A DNA stretch of 64,000 nt from Sphagnum compactum (lineage: Eukaryota; Bryophyta; Sphagnopsida; Sphagnales), in assembly GCA_965153455.1 (NCBI GenBank), contig OZ234504.1:7378001-7442000 (forward strand). Reading direction: 5' to 3'. The position numbers were made by a program, and so were the translations under genes. The notes under the pieces were generated by a model. The model saw only the letters and a program-made list of their open reading frames with translations. It did not search any database and was not told where the DNA came from. Below, piece by piece: positions 48,691 to 60,079 of the stretch (its first letter is position 1; every line of letters starts with the position of its first letter).

Positions 48691-51115
48691 CCAGGAAAAC
48701 ATAGCCCAAACATACATAGCAAGGCTGACACAATTGTCTTTTTGAAGTGCAAGATACACACACACTCATGAGCCTTTCATTAAAGGGAATGTACGATTTC
48801 ACAAGTGGTTTTATTTGACTCTATTGTGCGGGGTGCAAATTGCCACGACATGCATATAACCGCATATACTTGAGTGCAGTTAGTTTTTAACACGATATGA
48901 CCTATGGTTATGGCCCTAATGGACCCATGTTTTGAATTTACTAGAATTATGTGTTGGAACCCTAAGAATGTTCTGAGGGGCAAGGGGCGGGGGGAGGGGA
49001 ACAACGGGGAGGTGCGGGTTTGCAAACATTACCACAATTTGTTACGCCATATTCATTATTGTTTTATTTCCTTTGTTATTCCTTAACCCCAATAATAATC
49101 TTCTAGCACTTTTACTTCAACTTAAGAACCTTGTTCAATAGTGTATGTACATTAGTTCTAGCTCATGCAAGGTTTACATTTCCAAGAGATAGAAGGGAAA
49201 CCAATCTCCCTTAATGTGATGTTTGCATTAAAAGCCTCACAATAACACTTTCAATACCATCTTCACCTCCTCTTCCACAACTTTGGAGCACTGCAAATGG
49301 ATGGATCCCTTTTAATTTTTTAATGAGTTTTTTTGGGGGGGGGGGGGGGGGGGGGATGTTGTCATCAATAAGGAAATCATAACCTTGATCATTGAAATGA
49401 TAAATTTTGTTTCTCTCCATATAGGGTCATTTAAACAACATGGAATGAAACCAAGGATTCAAAAAACCAAAAATGCTCACTATAGTCATGGCCCCACGAT
49501 GATTTGCATATTACATCTGAAATTCTTGTTTTGTACAAGCCAAGAAGTTTTGTCAAATTCAATGGGATCAAACCAATTTCTCGAGAATCATGATTTCATC
49601 CTTATTCCATGTTTATGAATCAATGTCTTTTACCATTGATATCAATCGTCAACCCAAAGACATATTACGAATGTTTGGTGTGGAATAGTGATTTATTTAT
49701 TGACTTTTTGTGGTGAATTTTCACTATTTTGCAAAAACAATTGAGAAATACTTGGAAAAATGTGTTTTTTGCGCAAAACACTACCACTTTTGAAAAAAAT
49801 GAAAATGGAAAAGTAAAAACTGATATCACTTGGGGGGGGGGTTGCACACTTTATTGTTTCTAGTATTTGAAAAAATGATTACTATGGGGCTAGTAGAGTT
49901 TGGTCATTTTGCTTGTTTAACATCAACCAATTTAGCCCAAAAAGGTTAGGAGTTAGGACTCATAATTGTCTACCATGTCCAAGTATTCAATAATTGACAA
50001 TGTTTTTTTTATCCTATATATTGGGGGAACGTTAGGGGGTATCCCCATTTTGGCAAAAAGATGCAATATAAAATGTTAAAAAAAAGCCTCATTATAGATG
50101 AAGTGATGGAATTTTATGTAGTTAAATCAATGGGGTTGCGAGATCAACAAAGAAATTGATAATGGGGTTGGTTCTCCTTAGACAAAGAGGGAATGAAATT
50201 TCTTGACTTTTAAGGAGGATTCCCATTAGACAAATGTCTTGATTGATTGTTGTTCCTACGGTAATGGCATATTATGGTTTGTAAGTATGCAACAACGAAA
50301 AAAACCTTCAGACTTCTCATGGACTTGAACTTGTTTTCCAAAAGAAAATGGCTAGAAAAAATGTGTAGCCAATAATATTTGTTTCTTCTTTCACACTTTG
50401 TTTTTCTAAAATAAATTTAGTAATTTTATTTTTTTTGTTATGTGTAAATTGGTCCATACAACTTTTTCTTTTTCTTTTCGGGAACTGATTGATTATTGTA
50501 CACAACAATTTATCAGGCAACACATTGTTATATATTCACTAATTTTTTTGCAACAAGCAAAACACAGTAGTCTTTTCACGAGGGGGGATATTCAAAGACA
50601 CAAGGGGCTCTCCAAATACAATAGGAAATTCATCTCCTTGAGTGCAGTGATTTATTTATTTTTGTGGAAAAATTCGCCATTTTGTGAAAAAATGTTTTCG
50701 TAAAAGAATAAATTTGTTGCAAATTCCTTTTTTTGAAAATAAATAAATAAATAAATAATTCACCAAAAGTCACCACAACTACCTACAACATTCATGAAAA
50801 GGGTGCTTATGATTTTTCTGCTTTCATATTTTGAATATCACCGAAAAAAACATTTTGGCTAAATGTTCTCATGGACGATCACCACTTGAGCAGCATCACA
50901 AAATTTGAAAAGAATAAAAAATCACTACCCAAGTGGCAACCACTACTGCCAAGTGCCATATGTGTAGGGTAAGGCAGAAAATTTCTAGTGAGTTTTCAAT
51001 CGCCAAAAGTGAAGGGAAAAAAGTATAAAATTATGAGAATTTTATATTCAAATTTTAGTATGTAGCCAAAATATATATTGGAAGATGATTAAAGATTTTT
51101 ATTTCATGTGTGGTT
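48691..51115. other. Intergenic DNA with two poly-G tracts
   Basis: No gene recognised. Runs of 21 G (49335-49355) and 10 G (49832-49841) stand out. An (AATA)n run lies at about 50738-50757. Confidence 0.4.
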
Positions 51116-52008
51116 TATAGCCAGATTTGGCTAAATCTTCCTGTAAGGATGATCGCCACTTTGGCTGCAAACAAAAAAACATTCATTCCTAAGAATTCCT
51201 GGCAAGAGAAGAAAACTTTGCGGGTGAGGGAGAGAGGGAGGGAGGGAGGGGCCAGCCTACGTACCAGGGTGAGTGAGGTGGTGATAGAGTGGAGGAAATC
51301 GAGACAAGAAGCTCTGGGGTGGGGGATAATATGCGTTGAAGAATTTGGGAGTTGACGCCCAAGCAAGTGAGGAGGACACAAAAGCGGCAATGAGTCAAGC
51401 AGGAGCAGGAACAGCAGTAGCAGGCAGCAAACTAAGAACGAAGCCAGGAATTCCAGAAGCAAAAAGCCAGCTAGAAGTGCGCTTGATTGGGTCGCAGACA
51501 CATCAAATCCCATCTGCAGCAGCTTCTGATCAACATACTTTATATTATTATGCTTTGGTTTTTGGGTAATGTTGGGATTTTGAGCCCGCCGCTCGACGAC
51601 GAAGCAAAAGCAGCCAGGATTCAGGAACGAAGGCAGCAGCTGAGCCGAGGGCCGAGAACAACCGACCAAGAAGAAGAAGGAGAAGGAGAAGACTGACGGA
51701 CGGACGGACGGGTCACACAGCCTTTTTTGCTTTTCTTTTCCCTGGCGATTTATCACTCGCCAAAATGAGAAATTAAAAAAAAATTAGAAAAAAAATCATT
51801 TTAGAGGTTTCAGTCGCCAGAAATAACAAAAGAATATAAAGAATAAAAATTGCCAGATTCATACACGTGGGTTCTAGTTCACCCAAGTCTTCCATGGTTT
51901 TCATACAATAGCCGAACATATGGAAGGACAATTAAATATTTGCACTTTCTTTCAGGGTGATAGCCAGATTTGGCTAAATCTTCCTAGGGGATGATCACCA
52001 CTTTTAGC
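51116..52008. repeat. G+C-rich island between two direct repeats
   Basis: ATAGCCAGATTTGGCTAAAT followed by CTTCCT and GATGATCGCCACTTT (about 51118-51163) returns at about 51960-52007 with GATGATCACCACTTT. Between them, 51180-51730 is far richer in G+C than its surroundings and contains a 213-codon minus-strand frame (51115-51756) of Leu/Ser-rich low complexity plus shorter plus frames (QASEEDTKAAMSQAGAGTA). Direct repeats around a unique block suggest an old insertion or an LTR-like pair, or a decayed leader exon. I do not recognise a protein. Confidence 0.5.
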
Positions 52009-52451
52009 ACCCCAAAAAATAAAAAATAAAAATTCTTATATAATTAGCAAAAATAATAATAATTAAAATATTTTATATTGAAAAAATAATTAATTATTTT
52101 TTTAAAAAAGAAATTGGGAATCATGTATGGTTGGTTCCAGGGACGGACAGCTTTTGGTTTTAATGGAATCCGTTGGGGAGGTCAGAAGTGTAGGGAAACC
52201 CGTTCCGTTGCACTGCACGTGACCCAGACAATTCTAATTATGCAATGGATCATTCCATTCACACTGTGTAAGTTGTGCACTCTACCCACCTACCGGCCTT
52301 CCTACCTACCCACCTACCTACCTTCCTACCTACCTACCTGCTTTGCTGCACAAACTGTTACCTACTACTTGATTAGTAGGTACTTATTTACTGCACCCAA
52401 CAGGCTAGCTAGCTAGCTAGCCCTGGCACTAAACCACAACTTAACTTATAA

Positions 52452-52668
52452 TGGTGCATTCACACTTGATGTTACGTCAGTGTTAAATGAAAATCTAAGT
52501 GGCATCCTATGTGGCACCCAATGTTAAATGGGTGATTAGCTTCATGTTAAGTGTGAATGTTTGCTTAACCGAAAATTTTCATGGTAACTAAGTTTTAAGT
52601 CCTAAATGGCTACCATGGTGTTAGGGGACTCAACCCTAGATCCCCTAACACCAAGTGTGAATGCACCT
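52452..52668 (+). mobile_element. MITE family M, copy 3 (217 bp)
   Basis: Begins GGTGCATTCACACTTGATGT and ends CCAAGTGTGAATGCACC, perfect terminal inverted repeats of about 16 bases. Interior GGCATCCTATGTGGCACCCA and AAGTCCTAAATGGCTA match the other copies. Same orientation as 21674-21891. A clean TA duplication is not visible at this site. Confidence 0.9.
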
Positions 52669-52809
52669 TTTCTGAATGCTCCTATGTGTTCATACTTTAA
52701 TGTGCATACTTAATGTACTAATTAGTTCATATGTGTTTTCACACTTTTGTTCTCAGACTTTTTTTTCCTTTTTTTGAACCAAATGTGAAACCCTAGACTC
52801 TATGCATCC

Positions 52810-53560
52810 ATAAATCACATTTCACACTTGCATATGGATGGAAGGGATCAATTGCAAAATTGCAAGTCACTTCGATATTAATGACTCAAATTCTTACACC
52901 CGGAAATCACATTTTGCATATGGGTAGAAGGCAATCAATTGAAAAATTCCAAGTGTGTCCATAAAACACAAATTTTAAATAGCTTGAATATCGATGGAAG
53001 GAATAACTTTTTTTAATTCAAATCATTTAAATACAATGATTCAAATCCACTCATTAATCAAAATCCACATTTGAAATTTGCGTATCGATGGACAGAGTCA
53101 ATTCCAAAATTCCAAGGCACTTAAATACAATATTTCAAATTCCTCCATCTAGAAATTGCATTTCACACTCACGTATGGATGAAAAAAATCAATTACAAAA
53201 ATTCTAAATGGCTTAGATATAATTATTCAACTCCATTCACTCAAACAAAATCCACATTTCACATTTGCATATGGATGATATTAATCAATTACAAAGTTCC
53301 AGGTCATTTAGATACAACAACTCAAATTCCACCATCTAAAAATCACATTTCACACTTGCATATAGATGGAAAGAATCAATTGTAAAATTCCAAGTTCCAT
53401 AGACACAATTATTCAAATTCATGCATTCATCCATAATTCACATTTCACACTTGCAAATGGATGGAAGGAATTGATTGCAAAATTCCAAGTCACTTAAATC
53501 ATACAATGATTCAAATTCCTACACTCATTTAAAAACACAAACTTTAGCTTCAAGAAATCA
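52810..53560 (+). repeat. Tandem array, about 91-96-bp unit, about 8 diverged copies
   Basis: A word like CATATGGATGGAAG recurs at 52831, 52917, 52988 (decayed), 53081, 53172, 53268, 53359 and 53454. Each is preceded by TCACATTTCACACTTG variants and followed by AATCAATTGCAAAATTCCAA and ACTTAGATACAATGATTCAA variants. It is an old satellite-like array with about 10-25 percent divergence by eye. Confidence 0.88.
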
Positions 53561-56500
53561 ATTGCAAAATTGTAATTGAGTTTTAAATACAATGTTTTCA
53601 GTAAGAGCATTCAAATAGAAATACATTTTATCTCACAATTTCATTGTTCAATCAACTACAAAATTGTTTTTACTAATCGAAAAGAATCAAATCCTATAGA
53701 GCTTTAAGGGGATTTGAACCCCAACCCCTTAGAGTATCTCTTTAATCTTGAAAAAAAAAAGGTTAAAAAATGACCTATTTTGGTGTTTTTCTTTTTTTTT
53801 TGCTTTGGATTCCTCATCACTATTATTTTATTTATTGTGCTATCAAATGCTTAAAAACATAAACAACACAAAGCACCCCCAACAAATATAGTTCACCTTT
53901 GAGTTTAGAAAAACTAGAACCATGAAAAAAGAAATTAAAATATGTCTTTGTTTTCTTCTTTTATCTGGTTTCACCATCATTCCTGCAAACATAAACAACA
54001 AGTAGAATAATCCAAAAAAAAAAAACCCTTTCATCTTGATAGGGCAAAAAGACACATCCAATATAAAGCTAAATTAAGGAACCTTGGTGGCCTTTGCTTT
54101 ACTTTGGCTTCCTCATAATCACTATTCATCATCCTTCTTGCAACAAACAATTAACAAATGCAAGCAAGATATTTTGTACATACTTGTTACCTTTTTTTTT
54201 GCTTGAAAACATTAAAAAAAAATTTAATAAACTTCTAAATTTCCTTTAACATTTCAAAACAAATTAAACTTTTAGTTTTTTTCATGAGCATTTCTAACCT
54301 CCCTTTAACTTCTCAAAGCAATTTGTATCATATCATTTGGACTTGGAAAAAAACCCCAAAAGTATCCCCAATAATTTTTTCATTTTTTAAGGGTTGAGGA
54401 TGATTTTTTAGTTATGAAAACACATTCCATTAGCCAAAAAAATTATATTGGAATGTTCACCACATCAATATTGAGGTGCATGAAAAAAAATTCAAATACT
54501 TGCAAAAACATTTCACCTACTTTCAAATATTTGAACTTTATTTTTCAAATTGTCACAAATTTTAAGTCCAATTCGAGTACTTGCAAATAGTATAAAAATC
54601 ATGATTTCAACAATTTAGTTTTTGAAGTTCATGCAAACAAGAGTTAAGAAATAACGTATTCAAAAAAATATTATTATCCTCATAAAATCATCTACTTGTT
54701 AGTCCTTTTATAAAGACGCATAAACCCAATGGAGGTATAGATGTTTTAAAATGAAAGATAAAAAACTTTTCAATATGTTTTCTTGTGCTTTTGAATCAAC
54801 TATCATATTTTTAGATGAGATTTTAAGTGCATGAATTTTTTGGTCTAATTTATCATGCTTGGATCCCAACATCAAGAGATGAACACATGAACATATGAAC
54901 TTTGAGGATCAAGGAATTTATAACAAAGGAAGAATTAGGAATAAGGAACTAGGAACTTGAAAATTATATTCTAGAATTTGGAACTTGAAAATTTACAACA
55001 CATGACAACTCCCAAGCTTAAATCTAGATTCCAAGCACAATCAACATGGTGTTCCATTATTCTTGTGATTACATACTTTGGATTTTGTTTCATCCACATG
55101 ATCAACATTTTAAAAATTTACACCACATATAGTCAAACCAAGGATTCAAGAGCAAACTTCAAGGAATTAGGAGCTTGGATTATACATTGTAAATTGCAAT
55201 AGTGGATAGATGAGCATTGAATAATGAGGATTAAGATCAAGTAGCTTGGATTTTGGAAGGTCTTTTATAATTAGGTTAAAAGAAATTTGAGGTTGTTCAA
55301 CTTATAACTTAAATCTAGATGATAAAATTACAAAAGATCAAGCTAGAATCAAAGAGAAAACAAACCACGGAGCAAGGAACTTGAACCTTCAAAGTTGGAT
55401 TCTAGAAGCTCTAAACTAAAGTTTGCAATGGTCGACCGAATGGTGAGAAGTCGGGAGTTGGAGTCCAAAGTAAGGAACCTCTAAAATGCGATTCCGATTT
55501 ATGAAGACTGGCATCCAAAATCCAAATGTTTCAACTTGCAGCTTGAGGATTAAATGACCTAAACTTGGACAACATAGTTTGCACAACCACCCTTGAACAA
55601 AAGGAAAAAAACTTTTTAAAAAAAGTAGGAATTGGAAATGTACCTATACTTGGAGTCTTGGATTATGGCGTTGCAACAACACAATACATATCTTGACAAA
55701 GGTCGACCCATCACACTAAATAGTGAAGTTTCATGCAAGCATTCCCACATCAATGACTCCCATAATAATATCCTCATTATTTCACATTGATCATGTGTAT
55801 GTTATATCTCCATGTTAATCAAGCATAAGCTCTAAAAATCCATGCAACCATCAATGGAACATCCTTGGATTTAAAGAAATCTAATTTCACAATCTACCAC
55901 GTAACTAATACCTAAACCATGCAAATCACAAATACAACAAGAGAATCTCAGTGCACATAATAGGGTTGGCAACACATAGATGGCCTTATGTTGCCTTTTG
56001 ATGGCAAATCGAGTTGCACATTAAAAGGCCTATTGGCAAAGAGCTCCTCAATGATGGTAGTGCTATTGTTAAGAGGGAAGTTCTAAGGTTTAGAAAGAGT
56101 GGCAAAACCTAATTTTAGGGATTTTGGGATGTGGCAATTGTGCCACTTGAAGCTAGGAGGATTACGTGATAGTGCACAATTTAGGGCCCTAGTTTCTAAG
56201 TGGGCACGTCACATAATCATTATCAATGTCGTCTTTTGACTATTTTTCAACCACAAAAATGCCTGGCACCCAATCTTTGTTCCAAATTGTTGATATGTTT
56301 CTAGTTGATGAAGCTTGATGATTGTTTGTCATTGTAAATTTTTGGGTGCCATTTGTTGTTGACGCAAAAAAAAATACCATGTGTAATGCACTAGAAAAAT
56401 GAAAAATACATAAACTAGAAAAAATTCTAGTGGTTCTTTATGTACTATGACGTTCCGATTAGGAATGTGGTGAGTCCAACAAGGTGAGTTACTATTTTGT

Positions 56501-56989
56501 AAGGTGGTAATGGGTTCTTTGGAGGCTTGATCTAAAGCATACCTCATTTTCTCACCACCTATTCACATTTCAATGGACATTGAAAACCTATCCTACACTG
56601 ATGATTTTTGCCAATTTTTTCACGATAATTGCCAGTTTTTTCTTGTTTTTTGTTTTTTTCAAAAACCAGAACTGGAGGTTCTTTTGATTCTAAAAACTTT
56701 TTTCAATAAAAAACCTCGAATGTAAGAGTTTGTGATTATGAACATTTTCAAAACAGGAACTAGATAGAGGAATCTTGAAGTTTAGATTTTAGAAAACAAA
56801 AAATCCAATACCTGAGGCCATTAAAAAATCAAAGAACTGCACAACACTGGTCTTTTCTGCTGTTAAAATCTGCCATCACTCGCACTCAAGCAAACTTTGG
56901 CTATTCATATTAGTTTGCACACTTGAACTCAGAAATGGGTTACTACTTCAGAGTGGAATTCAGCCATTGTCCTTTGCATATAATTTAAT
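53561..56989. other. AT-rich intergenic DNA
   Basis: No gene recognised. A GGGGATTTGAACCCC palindromic string near 53709 is the reverse complement of a tRNA T-arm but lacks other tRNA parts. AGGAACTTGAA-type words recur between 54900 and 55400 as a low-order repeat. Confidence 0.35.
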
Positions 56990-57312
56990 AACAAGGGTTT
57001 GCGTCACATTGTGGCCTTGCCATTTACATTAGAAAGCATCTTAAGGCAAAAGAAGAAACTCAAATATTTCACCGTGCAAAAATTATAATCTTCAAAAAAA
57101 TCCTCTAAAAGAAACCAAAATCTTTCATGATATTATAACTCTATAACTAATATCAAGTTTCAACACAGGCCAAAATATCATGTTTCCAAAATCCTCATAT
57201 AAAAATAGACCTATTATTTATTATTACCTAGTATGGGGCCAAAATCCATCAAGCTACAATACTCTATAATGAATTTAAACACAATACCCTTGCCTTGGTA
57301 GGCGAGGCCAAC
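56990..57312 (+). repeat. Dispersed repeat family A, copy 3
   Basis: Near full length: starts AACAAGGGTTTGCGTCACAT and ends CCTTGGTAGGCGAGGCCAACA. All landmarks in order (TTGCCATTTACATT, CATCTTAAGGCAAAAGAAG, TTACCTAGTATGGGGCC). Same orientation as the other three copies. Confidence 0.88.
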
Positions 57313-57460
57313 AAGTCAAGCCAATGCTACCTAAGGTTTCTTTGGATTAAGACAGTTAATATTAAGACAATGCTACCTAAGGCCCTTAAGCAAGGGTTTT
57401 GCCCAAGGGTTTTTTTACCTTATGCAAAACCAACCCTCATATTTTACATATGCAACTTTT

Positions 57461-57664
57461 AAGGTACATTCACACTTGGTGTTAGGGACTCTAGGGTTGA
57501 GTCACCTAACACCAAGCTAGCCATTTAGGACTTGAACCTTGTTACCATGAAAGTTTTATGTTATGCTAAGAGTCACTTAACATTAAGCTAGTGGCCCATT
57601 TAACATTGGGTGCCACCTAGATTTTCATTTAAACACTGACTTAACATCAAGTGTGAATGCACCA
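57461..57664 (-). mobile_element. MITE family M, copy 4 (about 203 bp)
   Basis: Termini AAGGTACATTCACACTTGG and CAAGTGTGAATGCACC form inverted repeats with one mismatch; TA lies at both borders. Read on the minus strand it aligns with 21674-21891 and 52452-52668 (GGTGGCACCCAATGTTAAAT). Internal GTGTTAGG and CCTAACAC form a subterminal hairpin. Confidence 0.88.
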
Positions 57665-59723
57665 TAGGGAAACTAACCAACTATAGACATCATCATCACA
57701 CCCACCTCCAACCACTACTACTACAATCAACCCTTAAAATCCCCCAAAAATTTACCAAACTTTCCATTTTCCAAAAGGAACCACATACACATTGATAAAA
57801 GATATACTACTTATATTGAAGGGATGCTATTTGACTGCCATCAAAGGTACCCTTCTTCTTTGTGCAAGCTCTTGACCGCGCACAAAGATTAACTTTAGTT
57901 CGCCTTCATCAATAACACAACTTCGGACCAACCATAAAAGTATATACCATGAGTCCATCGAGAGGATGGATGAGATGTGTCCATCTATCTCTTCCTTCCC
58001 TTGAAGAAATTGAAGAGAGAAGAAGAAGAAGAAGGAGTACTTCCTACACATGAAGGTAACTTAAATACCTACCTAGTGTATTTTAGCCTAGGTACTAACT
58101 AGATTATTCCAACAAAGTACATACATATGTAGGTAGAAGTACCCAATGTATATTTAGTATAAGGTACTATAATTAAGTTAGTGTAGGTAGCTAGTATACA
58201 CCTAGTGCATTTTAGCCTAGGTAGGGGGGGGGGAAAAGAATTAGTCTCATTTTTTCAAAGGAAATTTTAATTTACTTAAACCATCCATGTTGATCCATCT
58301 GGTTGTGATATAGTTAAAAAGCAACCCAAGCCAAGCCAAGCCAAGCCAAGCCCACCCCCAGTGCGGTTTGGTGCAGGTTGGGAGCGTGCCAAAAGGTACA
58401 GTCCAAAATTAGCCCCTGCCCGCCCTGTACCTGGTTACTTCTAACCGCAGTTCTCTCCGCCTCGGCTGTCTGTCTGTGTGTCTGTCCGTCTGTCTGTGCC
58501 CCGCGACAGGCTCAGTCAGACACACTGACCGGATTTGCACACCGCTACAGACAGACCGGGTTTTTAAATTTAAAATTATATATGTATTTTACTTTTTGGG
58601 TATTTGTGGTTTCGAAAAATTTTCAATTTTTTTTCCAATAAATAGAAATATAAAATTTGGGGTCAATTTTGTACTTTAAAAAACGAAAATTTTCAAACTT
58701 TTTTTAAATTTTTATGTGTTCACCAAGTGATAAAAATTCGATCCCAAAAAACAAAAATTCACTGCACTACAACAAAAGGTGTCTTTGTATGCCAAGTAAT
58801 TTCATTGAATTTTGAGTGAATTCATTAGTTGTAGTGAACAAGGACCAGTGAAGAACCAGTGAATTCACTAATCTAATGAAGGGGGACTAATGAATTGCAC
58901 CCACATTTTGTATAGTAATGCTGCAAGAGACACAAAAGCAGACAGGGCGGAAAGAGAGTCTTGCAGATGATGGCAAGTCAGGGAAAGGGATTACGTAAAC
59001 ACGACTGACTTTTTTTAATTTCTGGGTGTACTTTGAGAGATCTCACTCCACCCCACCCCAACAGAAGAACCCTAAGGCACATGATTATGCCAGCCTTAGG
59101 GGAGGAGATCCTCGTCCTGCTATTTTGAAATGTTCTCACGTTCCCATAAAAAAGAGAGTCGGTTATGTGTGGAGGTTCCTGTACTCGTGAGGACTCCTGA
59201 GGTTTGGGGGCAGTGTCAGATGATGACCTTGGGAACTTCCTGTTCTCAGGGGTTCTCCTGAGGTTTTTGCACATCGTCAAGTGGCCGGCCCTTGGGGTTG
59301 CTGTACTCATGGGTTCTCCTGGTGTTCGGTTTGGGCACGTTGTTGTCAGGTGGCCCTCCGTTAGGAGAACCCACTTGCACGGGAACCTCCCCTACAATGT
59401 CATGATTCCTTTTTGCACAAAGTTTGCAGGCAGCAGCTAGCTAGCTAGCATCATGAAATTGTTTTGGGTGTAACGGGACAACCGGGGGCAAGGCAAGGGG
59501 GATGTGCATTCCGTTTCTCTTGTTGTTCTCTTCTCCTCTCTTCTCTTCTCTCCGTTTTGCAAGGATGGATTACACAGAAAAACAAATGGAGAAACGTGGA
59601 AAGAATGAAAGAAAAGCTGCAATAACAATTACTGTATTAATGTTTTTGCTTGCTTGCTTGCTCTTGTGCTGCTGCTGAGCACTGCTGCAAACGCAGTTTC
59701 AAAGCTCAATATAGCAGCGTCTT

Positions 59724-59760
<37 letters not shown>

Positions 59761-60079
59761 ACTCTTTTGTTTTGACTTGCTTACGCTTCTGTTTTCAGTT
59801 TCTTCTTTTCTTTGCAACTTGGTGTTCAATCCGGTTGTTTTGCCATTTCAATTGTGTCAGCTCAAGTGCTCGAACAGCTAGCAGCTGTGCCCGAGTGAGT
59901 GAGTGAGTTGTGAAGCTTTCTCGTCATGTGGAGCTGCTGTTGCTGCTGAATTTGTAGCTGCTGGAGCTCTTCTTATCGATTCCAGCAGCTACCTCCGCTT
60001 CTTGTACAGGAAAGAAGGAAGTTGAGCCTTCGCAGCTGTGTCGTCGAATAATAATATCATCTTTAGCTCTACTACACCT
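57665..60079. other. Upstream region of the ERF gene
   Basis: Up to about 59000 no gene is seen: a GCCAAGCCAAGCCAAG run near 58330, a TGTCTGTCTGTG-rich stretch at 58467-58500 and a short poly-G near 58224. From about 58920 G+C rises. GTTCTCCTGAGGTTT-like phrases recur at 59188, 59251 and 59310. A (GT)n run lies at 59725-59758 and CTGCTG/GCAGC words at 59930-60000. The last few hundred bases are probably promoter and leader of the ERF gene; no TATA box stands out. Confidence 0.4.
59725..59758. repeat. (GT)n microsatellite
   Basis: About sixteen GT dinucleotides, some 320 bases before the ERF start codon. Confidence 0.95.

Noticed and set aside
51115-51756. 213-codon minus-strand open frame as a gene
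   Set aside because: Leu/Ser/Phe-rich without a recognisable domain, and it sits in a G+C-rich block where long frames arise by chance. Kept only as an observation on the island.
53695-53745. Possible tRNA on the minus strand (GGGGATTTGAACCCC)
   Set aside because: Only a T-arm-like hairpin is present; no acceptor stem, anticodon arm or D-arm can be drawn.
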